NCBI GenBank assembly: GCA_902793295.1
Contig: CADBDA010000020.1
Span: forward strand, 1-35,662
From: an uncultured Bacteroidota bacterium
Lineage (GTDB): Bacteria > Bacteroidota > Bacteroidia > Bacteroidales > P3
Length of the DNA: 35,662 nt
Reading direction: 5' to 3'
In this document: piece after piece, positions 27,586 through 35,289 of the stretch
Numbering within the stretch: position 1 is the first letter of the stretch
Layout of the letters: each line of letters begins with the position of its first letter
Translations under genes and position numbers: made by a program
The notes under the pieces: model-generated
Told to the model about the DNA's origin: nothing
Seen by the model: the letters and a program-made list of their open reading frames with translations, nothing else
Database searches by the model: none

Positions 27586-29331
27586 CTACTTAGCAGTTTT
27601 CCAGTCGGTGGGTCTACCGTCTTCGTTAATATCCATTTTGCCGTCCGAAAGGGTCTTCTTCAGTTTGAGCAGGGCCACCTTGGTTTCGGCTGTTGTCTCG
27701 CCCAGAAGCGAAGCTATCTCTTGCGCCACGCGCATCTGTTTCATGATCAGATCGTCGGTGGTGCTGATGGTGTCCATCTTCACCTTGTCCAACTTCTTGT
27801 CGTAGTTCACTTCGTCACTGATGTCCTTCATCAGACCGAAGAGCAGTTTTTGTTCGCCCAGCTGGCTAACAGTCAGCGACACATAGCGGTCGGTAGAGAC
27901 GATGTGCAGGCAGCGGTTTTCCATACGACGATGCTGGTTGAGGGCGTTGTAGAATTCGATGGGGGGAAAATATTCCGACACCGGGCGACCCACGTTGTCT
28001 TCCGGTCGACCGCTCATGCCCAGCAGCTTCATGGCTGTGGTGTTGCAGTCGTAGATGTTCATCTCGCTGTCCACGATGATGACACCCTCGGGCGACTGGC
28101 GGATAATATCGACAGCCAAGCTCTCGGCGCGTTTGCGCATATAGGGGAGGCAGATGTCGATGTCGGCATAGCCGTTGACCACAGCCCATGCCTTCTCGCG
28201 ACAGGTGCTGTAGCCACAGGCGCCGCAGTTCAATTCGTCCTCCTTGGAGAATTTGCCCGTGCGGTGCAGCACATCCTCGATTTCCTGATCGGTGGCGGGA
28301 CGGCTCTTGGAACGCAGACGCGGATGGGCATAGGCCAGGTCGACACCCGCATCGGGCGCCGGACGCATGGGTCGGTTGGTCTTGTCGAGTGCCACGTAAG
28401 CATCGATGTCGGCCTCCGCCTTCATCAGACCTCCCGGACGCACTATCGAACTGGGACCGTTGATGCAACCACCTGGGCACGAGTTCATCTCGATGAAGAC
28501 ATGGTCGAGATTCTCGATATTTTCGAGCACGTTGGATATACGGTCATAACCGTCGACAGCCATATAGGTGTAACCCTCGGGCAAGGCGTCGAAGGAGCGG
28601 ATAATGCCCCTAGTCACCGGGAAGGCCTTGGCCAGGTTCACGCCACCACCTTCGCCGGCAATGGCCAGGCGGTTGATGGTAGCCAGGTCGATATTGTTTT
28701 CGGCGAAGAGCGTCAGCATCTCGTCGAAGGTCAGCACACCGTCAATGCCATGTTCGTCGGCTTCGCGTTTTTTGGCCAGACAGGGGCCGATGAAGACCAC
28801 TTTGAGCGAGGGGTCGTTCTTGCGCAGCATCTTGGCATGGGCCGTCATGGGCGAATCGACAGGCGCCAGGTAAGGCAGCGCCTTGGGGTAGTACATCTGT
28901 ATCAGTCGGCAAGCTGCCGGGCACGCCGAAGTGATGAAATTGCGCATCTCGCCCTTGGCCAGCACGCGTTTGTATTCCTCGACCACGGCCTGGGCGCCGA
29001 GGGCGGTTTCCTCCACCACCGAGAAGCCCAGTTTGGCCAGCGCGATACGCACCATCTGGAAGTCGTCGATACCCAAACTGCTCACAAACGACGGTGCCAC
29101 CGAAGCGGCCACATGACCTTCGCGCAACAGTGCGCGCACCTTGTCTAAGCCGCTCACCTGCACCTTTGCCTCCTGCGGACATGCCAGCGTGCAGTGACCG
29201 CACAATATGCAGTGGTCCTCTATCACACTGGCATGGTGGCCTTTGATTTCAATTGCCTTCACAGGGCATTCGCGCAAGCAGCGGTAGCAATCCTTGCATT
29301 GAACAATTCGTGATTCTATATAGTTAGCCAT
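27586..29331 (-). CDS. HydS-like group C sensory [FeFe] hydrogenase with PAS
   Basis: A 581-residue protein. Order: two ferredoxin-type [4Fe-4S] sites (Cys12/15/18/22 and Cys41/44/47/51); an H-domain with L1 TSACPA (134-139), L2 GPCLAKK (182-188) and L3 SCPGGCINGP (284-293); a further Fe-S module NCGACGYSTC (369-377, with Cys394 a likely fourth ligand); a PAS domain (~402-510); and a helical tail. Alanine 136 replaces the proton-relay cysteine of catalytic enzymes. It has no histidine kinase or GGDEF domain. This layout matches putative sensory hydrogenases. A signal would pass by contact, most plausibly to the phosphatase encoded next. Confidence 0.88.
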   Translation of the reverse strand: MANYIESRIVQCKDCYRCLRECPVKAIEIKGHHASVIEDHCILCGHCTLACPQEAKVQVSGLDKVRALLREGHVAASVAPSFVSSLGIDDFQMVRIALAKLGFSVVEETALGAQAVVEEYKRVLAKGEMRNFITSACPAACRLIQMYYPKALPYLAPVDSPMTAHAKMLRKNDPSLKVVFIGPCLAKKREADEHGIDGVLTFDEMLTLFAENNIDLATINRLAIAGEGGGVNLAKAFPVTRGIIRSFDALPEGYTYMAVDGYDRISNVLENIENLDHVFIEMNSCPGGCINGPSSIVRPGGLMKAEADIDAYVALDKTNRPMRPAPDAGVDLAYAHPRLRSKSRPATDQEIEDVLHRTGKFSKEDELNCGACGYSTCREKAWAVVNGYADIDICLPYMRKRAESLAVDIIRQSPEGVIIVDSEMNIYDCNTTAMKLLGMSGRPEDNVGRPVSEYFPPIEFYNALNQHRRMENRCLHIVSTDRYVSLTVSQLGEQKLLFGLMKDISDEVNYDKKLDKVKMDTISTTDDLIMKQMRVAQEIASLLGETTAETKVALLKLKKTLSDGKMDINEDGRPTDWKTAK

Positions 29332-29387
29332 ATCAGTTCTATCTCTTAGTTAGTTTAGTAATTAACAATTAGTTGTTTTGAATCATT

Positions 29388-29690
29388 TCAATTCAGTTGC
29401 AGCGAAGGATATATTTCGGTGGCGAACAGTTGTTCGACGTTTTCGGCATTCACGCTGTGCAGGATGAAACCTTTTTCCGTACGTTCCACCTGTTCGCCGC
29501 TGGCAGCAGGTTCCACACCGTCACAATCCACGGTGACACCCTTTGCACAATGGCCCAGGCAGAAACTGGCCTGCAGGTCGACAAGGTCTTCGACGTCGTA
29601 CTTCTTCAGCACGCGTTTCATTTCTTCTATTACGGCATAGCTGCCTTTCAGGTGGCAGGAGCTGCCGACACATACTTTTATCGCAATCAT
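29388..29690 (-). CDS. Thioredoxin-like [2Fe-2S] ferredoxin
   Basis: A 100-residue protein with the thioredoxin-like [2Fe-2S] fold of NuoE/HydC: ligands Cys7 and Cys12 (CVGSSC), Cys44 and Cys48 (CLGHC). It is a stand-alone version without NADH or flavin domains. It heads the hydrogenase operon, 56 bp before the sensor, and could carry electrons to or from the sensor or the catalytic hydrogenase. Which of these it serves cannot be told here. Confidence 0.85.
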   Translation of the reverse strand: MIAIKVCVGSSCHLKGSYAVIEEMKRVLKKYDVEDLVDLQASFCLGHCAKGVTVDCDGVEPAASGEQVERTEKGFILHSVNAENVEQLFATEIYPSLQLN

Positions 29691-29790
29691 CAGATATGTT
29701 GTTTAGTTTTTATGGATTAATTGTTTTGTCGTCAAAATGGACACGGAAAAACAGGACCCAAAAAACGATTTCCGCTTCATTTTGATTTTA

Positions 29791-29798
29791 CAAAAGTA
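29791..29798 (-). promoter_or_regulatory. -7 element for the hydrogenase operon
   Basis: TACTTTTG on the minus strand (TAnnTTTG) about 100 bp upstream of the ferredoxin ATG. The upstream DNA is very AT-rich and a clear -33 TTTG is not evident. Confidence 0.5.
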
Positions 29799-30158
29799 CT
29801 AAATATATTTGTTTTAGCATATAAAACTTTCCAAAAATCGCATAACTACCACATTCACAATACTAAATAAAATTTTGTTTTCGATATTTTTTTATCGAAT
29901 ATATTCAAAAATGCTGTTTTATTTATCATTTTTCACTCGGAAAATACGAAACATCTTAAAACTTATCAACCGACGCAAAAAATTACAAATCCGATCATTT
30001 TATAAATAATAAGTTTTTTTTCGGGACGTTATAATAGCCTCGTGGCTTCGCAGCTAGTCATCTTTTATCCCCGTCTAAAATAAGCAGACCGTCACGACAT
30101 CCATACGGCGCGGAAAGCCTATACTGAGACACCTAATCTCATCAACATACACCGAAAA
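29799..30158. other. AT-rich divergent intergenic region
   Basis: Between the hydrogenase operon and the uracil-DNA-glycosylase-family gene. It is strongly AT-rich up to about 30020 and then of mixed composition. I see no gene or RNA I can support. Long A/T tracts (for example near 29880-29900 and 30013) may be promoter-upstream elements. Confidence 0.4.
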
Positions 30159-30755
30159 ATGGACACAAACGCTATTGAGACAGAACGCCATCCGCTGGAA
30201 CCCTTCCTGCCGCCCAACGCCAAACTGTTGATGCTGGGCAGCTTCCCGCCACCCCGAAAACGCTGGGCAATGGACTTCTTCTATCCCAACCGCACCAACA
30301 TGATGTGGGAAATTTTCGGGCTGCTGTTCTATGGCGATTCGCAGCGGCTGGTGGACGCTCCGAACAAGACCTTCCGCATGGAGGACATCAAGGCCTTGCT
30401 TGAGGAACGCGGCATCGCCATCTTCGACACCGCCTGCGCCGTGCGCCGCCTCAGCGGCAACGCCTCCGACAAAGACCTCGAAATCGTCGAGAAGACCGAC
30501 ATCCCGGCACTGCTGGCGCAGATACCGCTATGCCATGATATCGTCTGCACCGGACAGAAGAGTTTCTCCGTCCTCACCGACGATTACGGCGTTCCTATTC
30601 CCGCGATGGGCACCTACAACAAGTTCGCCATTGCCGGCCGGAAGATGCGCCTCTGGCGCATGCCCTCCTCCTCGCGCGCCTACCCCATGAAGCTGGAGGA
30701 GAAAGCCAAGTATTATCGAGATATGATGAAACAAATAGGAATCGTTGACGCATGA
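30159..30755 (+). CDS. Uracil-DNA glycosylase family protein
   Basis: A 198-residue protein of the uracil-DNA glycosylase superfamily (Mug/TDG-like group). Supporting segments: LLMLGSFPPPRKRWAMDFFY (the glycosylase motif-1 position), a central IVCTGQKSF strand-turn, and WRMPSSSRAYPM, which sits where the minor-groove-intercalating loop is expected. It would remove damaged or mismatched bases from DNA; substrate range is unknown. The stop overlaps the next start (ATGA, 30752-30755). A diverged copy of its C-terminal 75 codons occurs at 31986-32213. Confidence 0.83.
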   Translation: MDTNAIETERHPLEPFLPPNAKLLMLGSFPPPRKRWAMDFFYPNRTNMMWEIFGLLFYGDSQRLVDAPNKTFRMEDIKALLEERGIAIFDTACAVRRLSGNASDKDLEIVEKTDIPALLAQIPLCHDIVCTGQKSFSVLTDDYGVPIPAMGTYNKFAIAGRKMRLWRMPSSSRAYPMKLEEKAKYYRDMMKQIGIVDA

Positions 30756-31822
30756 AAGCATTGATACTCATACAAGGAGCCAGCCAACAGGCGGTGGAAA
30801 CGGAGATAAAGAGGGAGGTACACCTGTTAGGCGGTGACAACGACAGCATCACTTCGTTGCAGCTGTTCGCCACCCGGCAGGCCGACACCTTCGCCCTGAA
30901 ACCCAACAGACTCTCTGAAAGTGGAGACTTCATCGGCCTTTGTATTGCCTTAACCGGCGCTTTCGACAATTACAAGGGGGTGCATATTGATGCCTGGATC
31001 CAGTTCGACAAAGAAACCTCCCATTACCCTGAGCTGCCCTCCGGCAAGATGCTCTATGTCGACTTCGACTATCCGGGACATGACTTCTTTTACCTCGTCG
31101 ACCCCAAAGGCCAGCGATGGGAACTCCTCGACCATACCGACGAGGAGACCGGCGCTGAAATTCTCCGAGCCGAAATCACAGGCACCGCTACCTACCGGCC
31201 CTACCCCAAAATGCAGCTCAACCCGTTAGGACGACGCATTGAGTTTGGGGAACAAAGCCGTCGGCGAGACTTCCGCAATCTCTGGTGGTGGTTGGCCGGC
31301 AAGGGGATGATTACCTTGCTGATTGTTGTTGTCTTCTGCGTCTTGGCCATCCTTGGCATTTGTGCCGCATGGGACTTCAGCGGGACGCTGTTGCCGTTCT
31401 CGCTGCCAAGCTGGCTGCCCTACGTTGTGTTTGCGTCTGCAGGATTCGTCCTTGCAGTGCTCCTCGTCATCTTCAAAGACTTCAACTTCTGGGAACACTT
31501 CTGGGGACTTTTCTTCTTCAGCACCATAGCGGCGGCGCTGGCGATTGGCGTGATTATGACTTTGGTCTTTTCGGTCAACTGGTGGTTCGAGTCGTCCGAG
31601 CCGGTATATGGCAGCGGTGTCGTGACTGAAGTGGAAGCCAAAGGCAAGAGCGGCGAGGAACCAAATTACAGCCATCACGTCGATGTCGACACACCCAGCG
31701 AAGGCAAAGTGTTCATCCGCATGCACCACGACAGTTCCTTCCACGACGGCGACTCGGTCACCGTCGTCTTCCACCGGGGGCTCTTCGGTTTGTATCACGC
31801 AGAAAAAATCAAACACCGATGA
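30752..31822 (+). CDS. Membrane protein of unknown function
   Basis: A 356-residue protein I do not recognise. Residues 1-165 are soluble, with a charged start (ILIQGASQQAVETEIKREVH). Three to four hydrophobic helices follow (about 180-280: ITLLIVVVFCVLAILGICAA, YVVFASAGFVLAVLLVIF, FFFSTIAAALAIGVIMTLVF), then a C-terminal soluble beta-rich tail of ~75 residues. It is coupled by 4-bp ATGA overlaps to the glycosylase gene before it and to the DUF1294 remnant after it, so the three were one operon. Confidence 0.75.
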   Translation: MKALILIQGASQQAVETEIKREVHLLGGDNDSITSLQLFATRQADTFALKPNRLSESGDFIGLCIALTGAFDNYKGVHIDAWIQFDKETSHYPELPSGKMLYVDFDYPGHDFFYLVDPKGQRWELLDHTDEETGAEILRAEITGTATYRPYPKMQLNPLGRRIEFGEQSRRRDFRNLWWWLAGKGMITLLIVVVFCVLAILGICAAWDFSGTLLPFSLPSWLPYVVFASAGFVLAVLLVIFKDFNFWEHFWGLFFFSTIAAALAIGVIMTLVFSVNWWFESSEPVYGSGVVTEVEAKGKSGEEPNYSHHVDVDTPSEGKVFIRMHHDSSFHDGDSVTVVFHRGLFGLYHAEKIKHR

Positions 31823-32055
31823 CCCCGTTGCTCGTATACTACCTCCTCGCCGTTAACCTGGCGACATTCATCGCTTACGGCATCGACAAGCTCAAAGCAC
31901 GCCACAACGGTGGCCGCGGTTCCCGCCAACAGACACGCCGCATCCCCGAGGCCTCACTGCTACTCCTCGCCGCCCTTGGCGGCTGCCGCTTTGCCACGAT
32001 ATCGTCTGCACCGGACAAAAGAGTTTTTCGGTGCTGTCGGAAGGCTATGGCGTGA
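31819..32055 (+). pseudogene. DUF1294 gene truncated and fused out of frame
   Basis: The first 55 residues are a good DUF1294 start: a membrane helix (LLVYYLLAVNLATFIAYGIDK), then KLKARHNGG and RIPEASLLLLAALGG. Family members continue with a Gly-rich second helix and reach about 85-90 residues. Here the match stops at ALGG, and 23 unrelated residues follow that are a wrong-frame reading of a glycosylase fragment. The ORF is therefore a chimera produced by a rearrangement near 31984. Start ATG overlaps the previous stop (ATGA). Confidence 0.8.
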
Positions 32056-32213
32056 GTGTCCCTAACATGGGAAGCCACACGCCATTTGAAATAGCGGGAC
32101 GTGCCATGCGGCTATGGAGAATGCCCTCATCGTCACGCGCCTTCCCCATGAAATTGGAAGCCAAAGCCAGCTATTACAGCTCATTGATGAAAGCAGTGGG
32201 CATCGCAATGTAG
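31986..32213 (+). pseudogene. 3' fragment of a second uracil-DNA-glycosylase-family gene
   Basis: Seventy-five codons plus stop, open in one frame, aligning to the C-terminus of the intact gene at 30159-30755: PLCHDIVCTGQKSFSVL is identical, as is MRLWRMPSSSRA, and I count about 53 identities in 75. It lacks the N-terminal ~120 residues and has no start of its own at the junction; an internal ATG at 32031 would give only 60 residues. The sequence divergence shows it came from a distinct paralogue rather than a fresh copy. Confidence 0.85.
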
Positions 32214-32402
32214 CAAGCAGTTTGGCCACAGACAGAAAAACCGCGTTCTCATTTCCCAGCCGTCCACAGCAACGGCAACAAAAAAAGGGCACACCAGCCC
32301 ATACAATAAACTCGCGGAGACATCGTTACACTACGAAAAAGGGCAAAGTGACCTTCGATCAGAATACCATTCACAATTGAATACCAAATACATCGCACAA
32401 TC

Positions 32403-32984
32403 ATGATCAACCTTACAGAGATTTTCAGCACTTTTCTGGTGATGTTCGCCATCATCGATATCACAGGTTCCATCCCCATTTTTGTCTCCATGCGCGACAA
32501 GGGAGCCAAAATCAAACCCTTTCAGGCCACCTTTGCAGCACTGGTGCTCTTCATCGGCTTCTATTTTTTGGGCGACGCGCTGCTGCATCTGTTTAGCATC
32601 GACATGCCCTCGTTTGCCGTCGCCGGCTCGGTAGTGCTCTTCATCCTGGCCTTCGAAATGATTCTGGGACGAGACATCATCAAGAACGAACCCACCTCGT
32701 CGGGTGCCAGCATCGTGCCCATCGCCTTCCCCCTCATCGCTGGTCCGGGAGCCATCACCGCTTTCATCTCACTCCACGCCGAATACGAAACGATGAACAT
32801 TATGATAGGCCTGGCCCTCAACATTGTCATCGACTTCGTTGTGCTGCGCTACCTCGACAAGATCACCCACTGGCTCGGCGCCGACATCATCTACGTGCTG
32901 CGCAAATTCTTCGGTGTCATCCTCCTCGCCATGGCTGTCAAGCTCTTCGCCGGCAACCTGCCGATGGTGTTCGCCCTGAAATAG
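32403..32984 (+). CDS. MarC family membrane protein
   Basis: A 193-residue integral membrane protein of the MarC family (TerC/MarC-like, six predicted helices). Seen: the N-terminal FLVMFAIIDITGSIPIFVSM with the Asp-x-x-Gly-x-x-Pro pattern of the family, the GRDIIKNEPTSSGASIVPIAFPLIAGPGAIT core, and a C-terminal helix VILLAMAVKLF. The family's function is not established despite the name (multiple antibiotic resistance locus). It is intact and lies between the two rearranged loci. Confidence 0.9.
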   Translation: MINLTEIFSTFLVMFAIIDITGSIPIFVSMRDKGAKIKPFQATFAALVLFIGFYFLGDALLHLFSIDMPSFAVAGSVVLFILAFEMILGRDIIKNEPTSSGASIVPIAFPLIAGPGAITAFISLHAEYETMNIMIGLALNIVIDFVVLRYLDKITHWLGADIIYVLRKFFGVILLAMAVKLFAGNLPMVFALK

Positions 32985-33106
32985 TCTTCACATCCAAAAC
33001 CTCATATAGACATCAACTTGTCTATGCGACAAAACAATAGCAAACAATGCAACGGCATCGAGCAACCCTTGTGCCGTTTCTGTCAATGACAACACCAATA
33101 TATTAG

Positions 33107-33280
33107 ATGACCAAACTATCCATCAAACCGCCTCGTGTCAATATAAACGCCAAGGGTGCAAGCTTTTGGAAACAGATCGGCATGATCGTTATCGGTACCA
33201 CCATCTCGATTGTTTTCACACTGATGGCTGCCAAACTCACCGAAAACCGCCAACGCACCAAAGACCGCCGGGGCGTCTGA
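33107..33280 (+). CDS. 57-residue membrane-anchor ORF, possibly a truncated gene
   Basis: A small protein of 57 residues: basic N-terminus with KPPRVNINAKG, one hydrophobic helix (IGMIVIGTTISIVFTLMAAK), then a basic tail ending in KDRRGV. This resembles the N-terminal anchor of longer Bacteroidota membrane proteins, a resemblance I recall but cannot check. It stops exactly where DUF1905 sequence begins in another frame. It may be a true small membrane protein or the 5' part of a gene broken by the same kind of event as the DUF1294 locus. Confidence 0.5.
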   Translation: MTKLSIKPPRVNINAKGASFWKQIGMIVIGTTISIVFTLMAAKLTENRQRTKDRRGV

Positions 33281-33282
33281 AG

Positions 33283-33459
33283 GTGGAAGCCACCTTCGAC
33301 GGTGAACCTTATCGCGGCAGCGTGGTCAACATGGGCGTCAAGGACGCCGACGGACGCATCTGCTACATCATCGGCATCACCAAGGCCATCCGCAAGCGGA
33401 TTGGCAAAACATTTGGCGAACAGGTGGAGGTGACGCTGCAGCCCCTAGCAATCAAATAA
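33283..33459 (+). pseudogene. 5'-truncated DUF1905 gene
   Basis: From VEATFDGEPYRGSVV to the stop this matches the C-terminal half of DUF1905 proteins (strand-rich TFDGEPYRG, then ICYIIGITKAIRKRIGK and FGEQVEVTL). The N-terminal ~40 residues of the domain are missing. In the same frame upstream the sequence belongs to the 57-residue ORF read in another frame and is not DUF1905-like. The only nearby start is GTG 33283. It is probably a remnant. Confidence 0.65.
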
Positions 33460-33504
33460 GCGGTACTCAGAGCTTTTCTGCAATCAAAGCTTGTCGTGAT
33501 GGCA

Positions 33505-33537
33505 TTCGAGCAGCCCGCTCGAAATCGTTATTTTTTT
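33505..33537 (+). terminator. Possible terminator after DUF1905 remnant
   Basis: TTCGAGC and GCTCGAA form a 7-bp stem with a 5-nt loop (33505-33523), and a T-rich ATCGTTATTTTTTT follows. The T run begins several bases after the stem, so activity is uncertain. Confidence 0.4.
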
Positions 33538-34625
33538 ACAAATTCCACACGACGATTCTTCGCACGGCCCTCCTCAGAGGTGTTGGGTGCGATGGGCGAG
33601 TGCGAGCCTTTGCCCACAGCCGTGAGCCGCGACTGGTCGATGCCTTGTTTCACCAGAGCGGCGACGATGGCTTCGGCGCGTTTCTGGCTTAGCGGGTCGT
33701 TGACGGCATCGCTGCCTGTGTTGTCGCAGTGGCCCTGCACCTCAAAGTTGAGGTCAGCGTGCTCCTTCATTAGCTTGGCCACGCGGTTTATCTCCACAAT
33801 GGATTCGGGCTTCAGGTCGGCCTTGCCGGTCTCGAAGGTGATGGCGTAGGTCACAATCTTGCCATCGGTGGTCAGACGGTCGTAGAGCGGCACGGCGCCT
33901 TTGGCGATGCGTACGTTGCTCAAACCCGTGTAGCGATAGGCGGCACCGCTGGTGAAAAAGAGGTAGCCCGGAGCCTTCATTGTCGGCACGTTGATCATGC
34001 GCACTCCGTTCACGTAACCCTTGAAAGCCCTCTTGTTGAACGAGAAGGCGAAGTGGTTCCACTTGCCGGCAACTACAGGGTTGTCCTTCTCCAAGTAGTC
34101 GCTATTTCCCGGACTCAATCCAAGCATCTTCTCGCCAGAGGCAGAGGAGCTCCCGTCTGGTTTCAGCAGGTTCCACGAAAGATTGCACGAGCCGTCTTCC
34201 CTGTACCAGAAGCGAACATAGCTCTCGACGTTGTAGTAGCTTTCGTCGCCGCGGTCGCCGAAATAGATGTTCATTTCGAGCATCGAACCATCCTCATCAT
34301 TAATCGGTGCCACGTAGAGGTCGAACTCCACCGTGAACACCTCAGGAAGCCAATCCCATTTCTCTTTCATCAGCGGCATCACCTGCCCCAGCCCGTTATC
34401 AGTGAACGCCAGCACATTGCGACCCTGCTGCTGAGCCGCCTCCGCATAGCCGTCAAGCAGGTCCCATCGCAGCGGAAACTCGCCAATTTTCTCTCTTTCA
34501 AAGTTGTCCTCGAAGATTATTTCGTCGCCGGGGACGAAATCAGTCTTTGCATAGTTGGATTCTTGGGCCTTTGTGGTCATTCCGACCAACAGTAGCAATG
34601 CTGCCGCCAATAGTGTTTTCTTCAT
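33528..34625 (-). CDS. OmpA family protein with N-terminal lectin-like domain
   Basis: A 365-residue exported protein. A signal peptide (MKKTLLAAALLLLVGMTTKA) is followed by a ~220-residue beta-rich domain resembling LamG/concanavalin-like folds (FEDNFEREKIGEFPLRWDL, GKWNHFAFSFN, GYVNGVRM). Residues ~255-365 are an OmpA-type peptidoglycan-binding domain (ITFETGKADLKPES, VQGHCDNTGSD, LSQKRAEAIVAAL, NRRVEF). It probably links the outer membrane or periplasm to peptidoglycan. There is no classical eight-strand barrel. Confidence 0.88.
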   Translation of the reverse strand: MKKTLLAAALLLLVGMTTKAQESNYAKTDFVPGDEIIFEDNFEREKIGEFPLRWDLLDGYAEAAQQQGRNVLAFTDNGLGQVMPLMKEKWDWLPEVFTVEFDLYVAPINDEDGSMLEMNIYFGDRGDESYYNVESYVRFWYREDGSCNLSWNLLKPDGSSSASGEKMLGLSPGNSDYLEKDNPVVAGKWNHFAFSFNKRAFKGYVNGVRMINVPTMKAPGYLFFTSGAAYRYTGLSNVRIAKGAVPLYDRLTTDGKIVTYAITFETGKADLKPESIVEINRVAKLMKEHADLNFEVQGHCDNTGSDAVNDPLSQKRAEAIVAALVKQGIDQSRLTAVGKGSHSPIAPNTSEEGRAKNRRVEFVKK

Positions 34626-34671
34626 AATGATGTGCTTTGTTGATTATATTTGTTTGCTTTATTTCGATTTG

Positions 34672-34679
34672 CAAAGATA
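34672..34679 (-). promoter_or_regulatory. -7 element for the OmpA-family gene
   Basis: TATCTTTG on the minus strand (TAnnTTTG), with a TTTTTTG tract about 22 nt upstream that may serve as -33. It abuts the terminator of the gene upstream and leaves a leader of about 45 nt. Confidence 0.55.
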
Positions 34680-34702
34680 CGAACATCTTTTGACATAATA
34701 AC

Positions 34703-34723
34703 AAAAAAGAGCCTGCAGAGGCT
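34703..34723 (-). terminator. Terminator of the MptD-type gene
   Basis: On the minus strand AGCCT-CTGC-AGGCT followed by C and T6. The stem is short (5 bp) but directly joined to the T run, 36 bp past the stop. Confidence 0.6.
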
Positions 34724-34758
34724 ATTTTTAACATTTCAACAGCAGGAGGCTGAAGGCT

Positions 34759-35289
34759 TCAGATGTCTCTTTTTTTCAGAGCCTTTTCCGCCAAGCGCAT
34801 GGCAAGCAGGGCGACAGGGAAGGTTAGCAGCATCATACCGACGAGCACGGGTATGTTGTCGATGACAGGCAGCATCAGTTGATCGTAGCCCTCAGGCATC
34901 TCCTCGACGGCAGCGGCCAGCGAGCCTTCGGTGTCGGTCCACCAATGAATCGTGTAGGCGAAAAACGAATAGGCAAACGGCACGAAACTCCAACGGACGC
35001 TCTTCAGGGTATCGTTGCTTTTCGCTTTGCGGATGATTACTGCCAATGCCGTCAGAAGCACTATCCCGACAACGAAGGCCACATCTGCTTCGCCAGCAAT
35101 CAAGAACAGAACCAGGATAAAGCCATTGAGAACCGTGGCAGCACCAAAGCGCTGAAGCAAGGTGCAGGTGTAAAGATAGATGAATGCCGTCAGCAGGGGC
35201 AGCAATGCACCGATATAGGCGTAGCACGCGGGATGGATGGCTCCACTGGCGGCGCCGAGAATAAACGTGGCAAGATAAGCTACTGCCAT
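34759..35289 (-). CDS. MptD-type ECF transporter S component
   Basis: A 176-residue membrane protein with five to six helices, resembling the MptD/Trep_Strep (TIGR02185) family of putative substrate-capture subunits of energy-coupling-factor transporters. Indicators: the AYIGALLPLLTAFIYLYTC segment, ADVAFVVGIVLLTALAVIIRKA and the FAYSFFAYTIHWW region, then a final helix pair ending in KALKKRDI. The EcfA/EcfT partners are not adjacent within the window. A nearby ATG at 35315 is one base out of frame across an A7 tract, so the true N-terminus may be longer. Confidence 0.75.
   Translation of the reverse strand: MAVAYLATFILGAASGAIHPACYAYIGALLPLLTAFIYLYTCTLLQRFGAATVLNGFILVLFLIAGEADVAFVVGIVLLTALAVIIRKAKSNDTLKSVRWSFVPFAYSFFAYTIHWWTDTEGSLAAAVEEMPEGYDQLMLPVIDNIPVLVGMMLLTFPVALLAMRLAEKALKKRDI

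Noticed and set aside
24948..29148. Three long plus-strand open frames (493, 443 and 475 codons) opposite the hydrogenase operon
   Set aside because: They mirror the codon bias of the real genes on the minus strand, contain no known domain, and overlap proteins with full Fe-S and phosphatase motifs.
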